A DNA stretch of 7,652 nt from JBCCCJ01 sp039029315 (GTDB lineage Bacteria > Bacteroidota > Bacteroidia > J057): the NCBI GenBank assembly GCA_039029315.1, contig JBCCGK010000203.1:1-7652 (forward strand), read 5' to 3'. The notes beneath the pieces were generated by a model. That model was not told the DNA's origin and searched no databases. It saw only the letters and a program-made list of their open reading frames with translations. The translations under genes were made by a program, and so were the position numbers. The first letter of the stretch is position 1. Each line of letters opens with the position of its first letter. Positions 1-7,200 of this stretch are shown one piece after another.

Positions 1-144
1 GCCAATCGGATGGTCTGGTGCGCTGCCAATCGGATGGTCTGGTGCGCTGCCAATCGGATGGTCTGGTGCGCTGCCAATCGGATGGTCTGGTGCGCTGCCA
101 ATCGGATGGTCTGGTGCGCTGCCAATCGGATGGTCTGGTGCGCT
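1..144. repeat. Perfect 24-bp tandem repeat array, six copies, open at the left edge
   Basis: Six head-to-tail copies of one 24-bp unit (starting GCCAATCGG, ending GTGCGCT) lie at 1-24, 25-48, 49-72, 73-96, 97-120 and 121-144, with no mismatch between them. A seventh copy starts at 145 but diverges after GCC. The array begins at base 1, so its true length is unknown and it probably continues leftward. The unit has 15 G/C of 24, richer than the flanking DNA. Its length is a multiple of three and none of its six reading frames contains a stop; one plus-strand frame reads as repeated RCQSDGLV. There are no spacers, so it is not a CRISPR array. It lies beyond the 3' end of the minus-strand DUF4230 genes. 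Whether it is a non-coding minisatellite or the 3' part of a repeat-protein gene entering from the left cannot be decided here. Confidence 0.97.
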
Positions 145-169
145 GCCGAATTTTGGGGGCCAGCTCGCA

Positions 170-215
170 TAAACTGGTAAAAGTGTACGGTAAAGAGATT
201 TGAATTTCCAGTTTA
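170..215. repeat. 8-bp inverted repeat at the 3' end of the DUF4230 operon
   Basis: TAAACTGG at 170-177 is exactly complementary to CCAGTTTA at 208-215, with 30 bases between the arms. The right arm covers the stop codon of the minus-strand gene ending at 213. It could form a long-looped stem at the end of that transcript. The stem is not GC-rich, the loop is long and there is no clean U-tract, so an intrinsic terminator is only a weak possibility. The rest of 145-212 holds nothing else recognisable. Confidence 0.35.
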
Positions 216-1379
216 CTCTTCCACTCCTGACTGCCCCAACAAAGTCGCCCATCCCTCCACGTCCAGGACCATGTCGTGATACTTATTCAGACTCACGAGC
301 AAGGCTTTGGCTTCCTGGCTATCGGCTTTCAGGTTTTTCTCTACTAATTTGCTTCGAATTCGGCTGATCTCTTCCGTTTCTATCCGCCCATCAGCGAGGA
401 TATCTGCTTTGAATTTGTAAAATTGTGTGGGAACAATTTCTACATGGACCAATTCTGGTTCTCCTTCTTTGCGGAACATATTGAAGAGATCCTTGAAGGT
501 CTGTTGGCCAGAACTGATGGCATAATCGAGAATCTTCCGCTGATTCAGCGCCGAAGAAACCAGCGATTGCTTGCAAGCCAATTTGACTGCTGCCACATCA
601 CTGAATTCTACCTTCCCTGCCTTTTTGAGGGCAAATAATTCATATCCGGGGACCTCCAACTCTTCTTCTGGTTGATAGATATACCAGGGATTAATATCTG
701 CATCCATTAACTCTGGATCGAGATTGACAATACGCATGCTATCTCCAGCTGCGTTTCGAGAGAGAGTGATCTCATAGACCGACTCTTCTATCGATCCGAG
801 ATCAAAGCCTGCTTTGACCCGTCCCCGACCGATATAGGCCACCTTGATTTTGTCACTTCTGCCTTTGGTTAAATCTCTGTTGACTTTTGCTCGTAATGCT
901 TCTCCATGCAGGGTCTTAAATTCATTCCAGCTCAAACTATCCTCAATTACATAATCCAAGAGGTCGATTTCATCCATATGCAAGGCCTTCTTGGCGATCT
1001 GAATTTCGCCTGCATACGTTTCTGCAAACTCATGTGCCTCCCATTGTTTTTTCCGTTTTCTTCTCCTGTTGGGATGTTGTAGATAGATCTTTTCATACTC
1101 TACTCTGATCCGCTGGTAGATATTGGGCATGGAATCGAGTTGCTGCCGAATGAGGTTTTCGCTTGCATTGCTGCTCGCAAGTGATTCGATCACCTCCCCA
1201 TTGTATTCAGCGGTTACGAACTCTCCCAACTCTTTCAATTCCTTGATCACAGTCGGCGTATCCGCCAAACTGATCTTACTACTCGACCACAGTCCCAAGG
1301 GATTGTAATAGATCAAAGCAAAGAGAAGTACTGCAGCACCTATGGCCCAGGGCAAAATTTTGAGAATCAAATCTTTCAT
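213..1379 (-). CDS. Membrane-anchored DUF4230-like protein
   Basis: This 388-residue protein has unknown function. Residues about 7-26 form one hydrophobic segment after a short lysine-containing N-terminus, which suggests an inner-membrane anchor with the bulk outside the cytoplasm. Residues about 40-65 (TPTVIKELKELGEFVTAEY) and about 179-200 (VAYIGRGRVKAGFDLGSI) resemble the two hallmark regions of DUF4230: the 'eLvt.eY' helix and the 'vkaGiDL' strand. They also match the neighbouring gene's VKLGIDLDKL. Between them lies an insertion of over 70 residues with a strongly basic patch, RRRKRKK at 105-111, absent from the shorter neighbour. The C-terminal third is rich in charged helices. The start overlaps the stop of the upstream gene as ATGA (1376-1379), indicating translational coupling. 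The family assignment is from remembered motifs, not a search, and the biochemical role of DUF4230 is not known to me. Confidence 0.85.
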   Translation of the reverse strand: MKDLILKILPWAIGAAVLLFALIYYNPLGLWSSSKISLADTPTVIKELKELGEFVTAEYNGEVIESLASSNASENLIRQQLDSMPNIYQRIRVEYEKIYLQHPNRRRKRKKQWEAHEFAETYAGEIQIAKKALHMDEIDLLDYVIEDSLSWNEFKTLHGEALRAKVNRDLTKGRSDKIKVAYIGRGRVKAGFDLGSIEESVYEITLSRNAAGDSMRIVNLDPELMDADINPWYIYQPEEELEVPGYELFALKKAGKVEFSDVAAVKLACKQSLVSSALNQRKILDYAISSGQQTFKDLFNMFRKEGEPELVHVEIVPTQFYKFKADILADGRIETEEISRIRSKLVEKNLKADSQEAKALLVSLNKYHDMVLDVEGWATLLGQSGVEE

Positions 1380-1990
1380 AATGTACTGCTACTTAGAGAT
1401 GAAACAGAGGAAGCAGCAGGTCGGAAATCAATATAAATCTCCTCATAGCCCATTCTTCGAAGTAATCCCTTGAGCAATTGGCGGGTGCGTTGCTCGGCTG
1501 ATTCAGTAATCCCCAGATAGGGAATACTTTTCAGGATGGCAACCTGAGACTGACGGAAGAGTTCATCCTGCTCTCCATAGCTGAAATCATTCCAGCGGCT
1601 GTTCGCAGAGGAGTAATAGTCATCCGGCTCAAATTTCTCTGCTGGATAGGAGAAATTCATCACTTCTATGGGAGGAAGATGCACACTGATTTGATTGTCT
1701 GTGATTTCCACATCTGAGGCCTGCAATTTGTCCAGATCAATCCCCAATTTCACTGTGGCCTCCGAATGAGCCAGAAAGGTCGCGTTCCGAGCTTTGAGCA
1801 AGCCACCCAGATATGCTTTCTCCTTAGTACCCAGGACAATCTTTGAGAGCTTGGCTTCCATGGTCGCCAATTGGGCGACGCTCTTGATTTCACCGACGAC
1901 TTTGGGTCGATAAGGAGCCTTTGAACATGCCGAGAGGAACAAAAAAACGACAAGTCCAATTAGGATTGGAAAATAGTGTGTGCGTTTCAT
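1376..1990 (-). CDS. DUF4230 family lipoprotein
   Basis: The predicted product is 204 residues, of unknown function. The start at 1990 is preferred because it gives a textbook lipoprotein signal: MKRTHYF, a hydrophobic core, and lipobox LSAC with the lipidated cysteine at residue 22. The frame stays open to an ATG at 2059, but that start would place 23 mostly polar residues before the signal peptide. DUF4230 features are the N-terminal helix (GEIKSVAQLATMEAKLSKIV, residues 33-52), VKLGIDLDKL (80-89) and VHLPPIEVM (103-111), followed by a helical C-terminal half ending in a short beta-like GYEEIYIDFR. The length is normal for a single-domain member. It is the first gene of a two-gene minus-strand operon with the membrane-anchored DUF4230-like gene, overlapping it by 4 bp. 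The pair may act together at the envelope, one as a lipoprotein and one membrane-anchored; this is inference. The lipoprotein call is stronger than any functional statement. Confidence 0.88.
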   Translation of the reverse strand: MKRTHYFPILIGLVVFLFLSACSKAPYRPKVVGEIKSVAQLATMEAKLSKIVLGTKEKAYLGGLLKARNATFLAHSEATVKLGIDLDKLQASDVEITDNQISVHLPPIEVMNFSYPAEKFEPDDYYSSANSRWNDFSYGEQDELFRQSQVAILKSIPYLGITESAEQRTRQLLKGLLRRMGYEEIYIDFRPAASSVSSLSSSTL

Positions 1991-2139
1991 ATACTTCTCA
2001 AGGTAGGAAAATTCTGCATTTGGAACAAGATCCTCCACCAAACCCCTGCCACCCTCCATCCAGAGGTCAGGTTGAATTGGGAAATCATTTTTCTCTCCTT
2101 CTATCCATCATTCTTGAGAGAAATCCCTTAGATTGAAGC
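1991..2139. promoter_or_regulatory. Divergent intergenic region between the DUF4230 operon and the beta-helix operon
   Basis: These 149 bases separate two divergently transcribed units, so promoters for both should lie here. I looked for the Bacteroidota pattern (TTTG near -33, TAnnTTTG near -7) on both strands and found only isolated half matches, such as TTTG on the minus strand at 2042-2039. No start site is therefore assigned. Neither flanking gene has a strong Shine-Dalgarno sequence. The promoter role is inferred from gene arrangement alone. Confidence 0.55.
2090..2123. repeat. 8-bp inverted repeat upstream of the beta-helix gene
   Basis: TTTCTCTC at 2090-2097 is exactly complementary to GAGAGAAA at 2116-2123, with 18 bases between the arms. 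The right arm ends 16 bases before the ATG at 2140. It could be an operator for a dimeric regulator or a hairpin in the 5' leader. No evidence in the window separates these options, and a chance occurrence is possible given the low-complexity CT/GA arms. Confidence 0.4.
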
Positions 2140-3753
2140 ATGAAACTACTACTTCACGGGCTGCTGTGCATCCTCCTTTTCCTATATTGGGTCAGCTGTT
2201 CTCCTACTTCTCAATACAAGGTCTACTATATATCACCAGATGGGAGTGACCAGGCAGATGGCCTTTCCCCCTCTTCTCCCTGGCGAAGTCTGGCAAAACT
2301 GAATGAAACCGTTTTTCAGCCAGGAGAACAGATCCTGCTAAAAAAAGATGGCGTCTGGCAGGGAAATCTGCAGCCGCAAGGCAATGGTCAAGTCGGTCTG
2401 CCCATCCTCCTTTCCAGCTACGGATCAGGTGCTCCTCCTGTCATCAATATTGGTGAAGAAGGCGTCGGCATCGAACTGATCAATCAATCCTGTTGGGAAA
2501 TTGCTGGCATAGAGGTTACCAGCGGTGCCCCCCACAAACTGGATGTTCGTCGTAACGGTATCATGGCAATCGCTAAGGGAGAAACAGGCAAAGTCGAGCA
2601 CATTGTCATTCGGGATTGCTATATCCATGATATGTGGGGACAAGTCGGCGGGGACAAATCTGGCATCGCAATCTATGTAGGGGAACGAATCCTTGGTCCG
2701 CAACAGAAATACAACTGCCCCACCAATGATGTCCTGATCGAAAACAATCGCATCGAGCGCATGGACAAGGTCGGGATCGCTGTGAATGGAGATGATGGCA
2801 TCGTCATCCGTGGGAATCACATGGACAATCTGGGAGGAGATGGCATCGTCCTCATTGGTGCCAACAAGGGATTGATTGAGTACAATATCGCTGATCGCAC
2901 CTGCATGCGCTCAGGCGACCTGGATCTGGATACTGGCGGTGAGGATTGGTGGCCACATACGGCAGCAATCTGGTTGTGGAAAAATACAGAGACTGTCATG
3001 CAATTCAATGAGGTCTACAACACAGGTCGACAACCCGCCAATGGAGATGGAGAGGCATTTGATTTTGATTTTGAATGCAAAAAATGTGTCCTCCAATACA
3101 ATTACAGCCGAAACAATAAAGGCTTTCTATTGATCATGGACAATACCTATCAAAATGTCGCCCGCTACAACGTCAGCGAAAATGACCAAACCCATTTGAT
3201 CAATATGTTCTGCGATACTTCTGAGCAAAACCTCATCCACAACAATGTTTTCTATGTCGATTATGGGACGGTAGATATCGATTATTTCTATGGCGATTCT
3301 TATGGTCCGGAAAAGGGAAAAGGCAAAAAAGATATCAGCAAATTGGGGGCACAATTCCGAAACAATATCTTTTATGCAAGTGGGCAGGGACGCTTCAGGC
3401 GGGTGTATTCTCATGGAGATTCTCTGAACAGCGCCTTGTACAGGAAATACGATGATCACTTCCCTCCTCCCCCATCCATCCCTGGCACCAAATTCTACGG
3501 CAATTGCTATTACGGTCCCTGGCTCAACGGAATGCCAGATGACCCAAAAGCACTTCTGGCAGATCCCATGCTGGTCGCAGCAGGCACAGGAGAGACCGGA
3601 CTGCACAGTGTTGGTGGGTATCAACTTCAGCCAAACTCTCCTTGTATCAGCGCCGGACTGCCCGTTCATACGCCGGTAACGCATGATTATTTTGGCAATT
3701 CACTTGCAGATGAACGACTAGACATAGGCGTCCACCAATTTTCTACTCAATAA
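2140..3753 (+). CDS. Exported right-handed parallel beta-helix protein, probable lipoprotein
   Basis: The 537-residue product has a short hydrophobic signal ending YWVSC, with a likely lipidated cysteine at residue 20; tryptophan at -3 makes the lipobox imperfect. The mature part opens with YYISPDGSDQADGLSPSSPW and PGEQILLKKDGVW, typical of Bacteroidota exported beta-helix proteins related in fold to pectate-lyase-like enzymes. Strand-turn repeats follow: IVIRDCYIHDMWG, VLIENNRIERM, IVIRGNHMDNLGGDGIVL, GLIEYNIADRTC, CVLQYNYSRNNKGF, NLIHNNVFY and FRNNIFY. An acidic loop, DGEAFDFDFE (303-312), could bind metal or substrate. The end (SPCISAG...DIGVHQF) matches the usual family C-terminus, so the gene is complete. 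No known lyase catalytic set could be identified, so enzyme versus glycan-binding role is open. It starts a plus-strand unit, with the DUF5107/TPR gene 12 bp downstream, and is paralogous to the gene beginning at 7201. Confidence 0.9.
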   Translation: MKLLLHGLLCILLFLYWVSCSPTSQYKVYYISPDGSDQADGLSPSSPWRSLAKLNETVFQPGEQILLKKDGVWQGNLQPQGNGQVGLPILLSSYGSGAPPVINIGEEGVGIELINQSCWEIAGIEVTSGAPHKLDVRRNGIMAIAKGETGKVEHIVIRDCYIHDMWGQVGGDKSGIAIYVGERILGPQQKYNCPTNDVLIENNRIERMDKVGIAVNGDDGIVIRGNHMDNLGGDGIVLIGANKGLIEYNIADRTCMRSGDLDLDTGGEDWWPHTAAIWLWKNTETVMQFNEVYNTGRQPANGDGEAFDFDFECKKCVLQYNYSRNNKGFLLIMDNTYQNVARYNVSENDQTHLINMFCDTSEQNLIHNNVFYVDYGTVDIDYFYGDSYGPEKGKGKKDISKLGAQFRNNIFYASGQGRFRRVYSHGDSLNSALYRKYDDHFPPPPSIPGTKFYGNCYYGPWLNGMPDDPKALLADPMLVAAGTGETGLHSVGGYQLQPNSPCISAGLPVHTPVTHDYFGNSLADERLDIGVHQFSTQ

Positions 3754-3765
3754 CAACAAGCCGAC

Positions 3766-6700
3766 ATGCATACCAACAAGCTGTTTCTCCCTCTCTCACT
3801 GTTTCTGATTGGCTGGTCTATCTGGCTTCAACCTTTGTTTGCCCAGGTTCAGATGATTGAAGAAGACTGGGTAATCCCCACATATCCTCTGGGCCCTCCT
3901 GACAAGAATCCCATGTTTTTCAACAATGAATCCTATCAGGGCGCCTCACGACATTATTATCCCTACTATCTTCAGGATGCATTCTCTAAGGAAAAGCAGG
4001 ATCAATCCTGGAAAGCACTTATCCTGGAGAATGAATTCATTAAAGTCTGTGTAACACCAGAAATCGGCGGAAAAATTTTCTATGCGACAGACAAAACCAA
4101 TGGCTATAACTTTTTGTACAAAAACGATGTCGTCAAACCGGCCAATATCGGTATGACAGGTGCCTGGGTTTCTGGTGGCATTGAGTGGAATGTTCTGCAT
4201 CACCACCGCGCTTCCAGTTTCATGCCCGTGGACTATGACTTACAGGAGAATGAAGATGGGAGCAAAACCATTTGGGTAGGCGAAACAGAGCTTCGCCACC
4301 GCATGCGTTGGACCATTGGCATCACAGTCTTTCCGGGCAAATCCTATGTTCGGGCCGATATCAAGATCCACAATCCCACGCCATTTACCCATTCCTTGCT
4401 TTACTGGGCCAATGTTGCCACGCATACAAACGAACACTATCAAACCATTTTTCCTCCCAGCGTGCAGACCGTAACCTATCACGCCAAAAATTCCTTCAGT
4501 CAATGGCCCATCTCTCAGGAAGTCTACAATGGAAGAGACTTCACAAAGGGGGTGGATATCAGTTGGTGGAAAAACGTCAAGCTCCCCAATTCCTTTTTTG
4601 CACATGATCTCAAAGAAGACTTCATGGGCGGCTATGATCATGGCAAAAACTCAGGAACCATCCACATCGGCGATCACAACATCGTCAAGGGAGCCAAACT
4701 ATGGGAATGGGGCTCAGGTGACCTTGGACAAGCCATCGAAGCCCAACTCAATGAGAATGCAGGTCCATATGTCGAACTCATGGTCGGAGCTTTTTCTGAC
4801 AATCAACCTGATTATAGTTGGATCAGACCTTATGAGGTCAAGCACATCACCCAACACTGGTATCCCATCAAGGATATCGATGGGTTCACATACGCCAATC
4901 TCAATGGTGCGGTCAATCTGAAACAGCTGGAAGATCAGAGCATTTTTCTCTCCTACCATTCAACACAAGAGATCAAGCAGGCTAAGATCCTCCTGAAAAA
5001 GAAGTCGGAGATCTTGTACGAAAAAACTGTGGACATTTCTCCTTCAACTGCTTTCGTACAAGCGATTCCTTACTCCTCCCCTTTCAAGATGACGGACCTG
5101 TCCACAGAAATGATAGATATGGAAACCGGAGAGGTCCTGATCCAATATCAACCAAAAGAGCATGTCCCTCCTGAGAGTTTGCCTGCGGTCGTTTCCAAAC
5201 CACCCGCTCCAAAAGACATTGCCAACATTGAAGAAGTGTTTTTGACAGGAAGCAGGATTGAACAATTCTACAATCCCCGGATCGATCCCATGGATTACTA
5301 TCGGGAGGTCCTTCGCCGAGATCCAGGAGATGCCAGAACCAATACGGCAGTTGGGAACATCTATCTTCAAAAAGGAGACTATCAGCGAGCAAGGCAGTAT
5401 CTCTCCCGTGCGATTCAACGACTGACCAAGGACTATACTCGTCCATCAGATGGGGAAGCCCTTTATCTTCAGGGCATCACACTCAAAGCATTGGGCTTGT
5501 ATGATGAAGCCATTGATACACTCTATCGAGCCAGCTGGGATCTTGCCCAGCATGCTGCCGCCTATCTGGAATTGGCACGGATCTCTACCTTGCAGGGCAA
5601 GTATTCCAAAGCCTTGTCTCAGGTCAATGAATCCCTCACTACCAACAGTCGAAATAATAGTGCATTGGCTCTCAAGGCCTCCCTTCTCAGAAAACTGGAC
5701 CAATATGATCAGGCAGCCACCCTCGTGCAGATGATCCGACAAACAGATCCCCTCGACTTCCGAACAGCCAATGAAGCCTATCTTCTGGCGAAAGCTGGGG
5801 AAGATAAGGCAGAAACTTCTTCTTCTCTTTATTGGCTCAAGGACAAAATGCGGGACTACCACCACAACTATATGGATCTAGCCACTGCCTACCTGAATGA
5901 TGGCTTGCTAACGGAGGCCGAAGAAGTATTGTTGCGCTTTCAAGGGAAGGACCCGATTATCACCTATTACCTCGGCTTCTTTGCTCATCTGACCGGCAAA
6001 AGAGAACAGGCATACAGTTTGTTCCAGCAAGCTACACGTCTGCCTGTCGATTATTGTTTCCCATTCCGACTAGAGACTGTCAAAGTCCTTCGGACAGCAC
6101 TGACAATCAACCCCTCGGACGGACAGGCCTCCTACTATCTTGGGAACATTCTGTACAACAAGCAGCCAGAAAAAGCCATTGGCTATTGGGACCAAGCCAT
6201 TCGGCTCGACCCGTCCTTAGCGATTGCCCATCGCAATCTCGGATGGGGGAATTATCGATACAAAGAAGACGGGCAGAAAGCCATCCAGGCCTATGAGCAG
6301 GCCATCAACATTGATGATAGTGATCCCATGTATTACGTAGAGCTCGACCGCCTCTACGAAATCAGCAATACGCCCATCGATACCAGACTGAAGTTATTTG
6401 AAGGAAAAAACGAAACAGTCAGCAAAAGAGAGGATGCCTTTACCAGACAGATTGCCGTTCTCACCCTTGCTGGACAGGCTGATCAAGCTGTCACATTTCT
6501 TGAAGGGAAGGACTTCACCTTCAATGAAAGTAGCCAGGAGGTCTATGACATCATTGCGAATGCGCATTTGTTGCTTGGCATCCAGCACCTCAACAGCAAT
6601 CAAGCCAGCCATGCACTCGCATCCTTCCAACAAGCAATGGTCCCTGATGAACTGGCCTTTTTCAGCAGCTCAGGAGCGAGAAATATTCAGACAAGCTATT

Positions 6701-7101
6701 TCATGGGGCTGGCATATGAGAAGATGAGAAAGAAGTCCAAAGCCCGCAACCTCTATGAATCCAATGCTATACGTGATCCAGGAAGCTCTGACTATATCCG
6801 CTTCTACCAGGGCACAAGTTTCGCCAAATTAGGGAAAAAGGCTGAAGCCGATGCCATTTTCCAATCCCTTATAGACAATGCCAACAAGGAAATCAAGCTG
6901 GATCAATCTGACAAGGTAGATTTCTTTGCAAAGTTTGGGGGACAAGAAACTGAGAATGCTCGGCTATCCAACGCCTATCTCATGCGGGGCCTGGGACATA
7001 AAGGGCTTGGCCAAATGGATCAGGCCAGACAAGATATCGAAAAGGCTATGGACCTTTCTGTTAGTAACCTCAATGCAATCATCGAAGGATTCATGCTCTA
7101 G
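3766..7101 (+). CDS. Exported DUF5107 and TPR-repeat protein
   Basis: This complete 1111-residue protein has a signal peptide, residues 1-26, with probable type I cleavage at LFA|QVQ. Residues about 60-380 match DUF5107, a beta-sandwich domain related to the galactose-mutarotase-like fold: LENEFIKVCVTPEIGGKI, then SGGIEWNVLHHHRASSF (136-152), then KLWEWGSGD (311-319), GPYVELMVGAF (333-343), and QHWYPI ending near 368. A short beta region (about 375-480) leads to a long helical array from about 493 to the C-terminus. Clear TPR units are seen near 508-541, 566-599, 786-855, 975-1040 and 1066-1100; intervening helices are more degenerate. This length and order are usual for DUF5107/TPR proteins. 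The DUF5107 domain may bind or act on sugars while the TPRs hold partners, but neither is demonstrated. Position between two beta-helix paralogues, with a 12-bp gap upstream, suggests co-transcription and a shared carbohydrate-related role. The TAG stop is followed by an open frame running into the next gene. Confidence 0.93.
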   Translation: MHTNKLFLPLSLFLIGWSIWLQPLFAQVQMIEEDWVIPTYPLGPPDKNPMFFNNESYQGASRHYYPYYLQDAFSKEKQDQSWKALILENEFIKVCVTPEIGGKIFYATDKTNGYNFLYKNDVVKPANIGMTGAWVSGGIEWNVLHHHRASSFMPVDYDLQENEDGSKTIWVGETELRHRMRWTIGITVFPGKSYVRADIKIHNPTPFTHSLLYWANVATHTNEHYQTIFPPSVQTVTYHAKNSFSQWPISQEVYNGRDFTKGVDISWWKNVKLPNSFFAHDLKEDFMGGYDHGKNSGTIHIGDHNIVKGAKLWEWGSGDLGQAIEAQLNENAGPYVELMVGAFSDNQPDYSWIRPYEVKHITQHWYPIKDIDGFTYANLNGAVNLKQLEDQSIFLSYHSTQEIKQAKILLKKKSEILYEKTVDISPSTAFVQAIPYSSPFKMTDLSTEMIDMETGEVLIQYQPKEHVPPESLPAVVSKPPAPKDIANIEEVFLTGSRIEQFYNPRIDPMDYYREVLRRDPGDARTNTAVGNIYLQKGDYQRARQYLSRAIQRLTKDYTRPSDGEALYLQGITLKALGLYDEAIDTLYRASWDLAQHAAAYLELARISTLQGKYSKALSQVNESLTTNSRNNSALALKASLLRKLDQYDQAATLVQMIRQTDPLDFRTANEAYLLAKAGEDKAETSSSLYWLKDKMRDYHHNYMDLATAYLNDGLLTEAEEVLLRFQGKDPIITYYLGFFAHLTGKREQAYSLFQQATRLPVDYCFPFRLETVKVLRTALTINPSDGQASYYLGNILYNKQPEKAIGYWDQAIRLDPSLAIAHRNLGWGNYRYKEDGQKAIQAYEQAINIDDSDPMYYVELDRLYEISNTPIDTRLKLFEGKNETVSKREDAFTRQIAVLTLAGQADQAVTFLEGKDFTFNESSQEVYDIIANAHLLLGIQHLNSNQASHALASFQQAMVPDELAFFSSSGARNIQTSYFMGLAYEKMRKKSKARNLYESNAIRDPGSSDYIRFYQGTSFAKLGKKAEADAIFQSLIDNANKEIKLDQSDKVDFFAKFGGQETENARLSNAYLMRGLGHKGLGQMDQARQDIEKAMDLSVSNLNAIIEGFML

Positions 7102-7200
7102 TTGAGCCGAAGCTCGGAGGATTTACAGCCTAGTGCGCTGGCGATTCTTCTGAGCTTTGCGCGCTTGGAATCTATCATCATGTCTTACACATCCATCTTC
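7102..7200 (+). other. Short gap between DUF5107/TPR gene and second beta-helix gene
   Basis: These 99 bases contain no convincing terminator; CCGA-AGC-TCGG at 7107-7117 is only a 4-bp stem. There is also no clear promoter, which favours read-through transcription into the second beta-helix gene. The frame of the upstream gene remains open throughout after its TAG, and an in-frame ATG at 7180 is an alternative start for the downstream gene. Confidence 0.5.

Noticed and set aside
1..144. CRISPR array
   Set aside because: The copies are directly adjacent with no spacers, and the unit is a simple 24-bp tandem repeat.
18..203. A 61-residue repeat-peptide gene starting at 18
   Set aside because: The start is just an ATG within the repeat and recurs in each copy; the frame is open to the left edge, and the array is open in all six frames, so an open frame is not evidence of coding. 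Kept only as a possibility in the findings.
1376..2059. Longer form of the DUF4230 lipoprotein starting at 2059
   Set aside because: It would put 23 extra residues before a perfect lipoprotein signal; the start at 1990 is far more plausible.
1991..2139. Bacteroidota-type -33/-7 promoters
   Set aside because: TTTG half sites occur on both strands, but no TAnnTTTG box is found at the right spacing.
2425..3684. Minus-strand open frames of 131 and 185 codons inside the beta-helix gene
   Set aside because: They lie fully antisense to a well-supported gene, show no recognisable domain, and look like shadow frames of its codon composition.
4240..5865. Several 120-140 codon minus-strand open frames inside the DUF5107/TPR gene
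   Set aside because: All are antisense to a gene with clear domains and none resembles a known family.
7131..7146. A diverged copy of the 24-bp repeat unit in the gap before the second beta-helix gene
   Set aside because: GTGCGCTG is shared and about 12 of 16 bases align, but this is too short to separate from chance.
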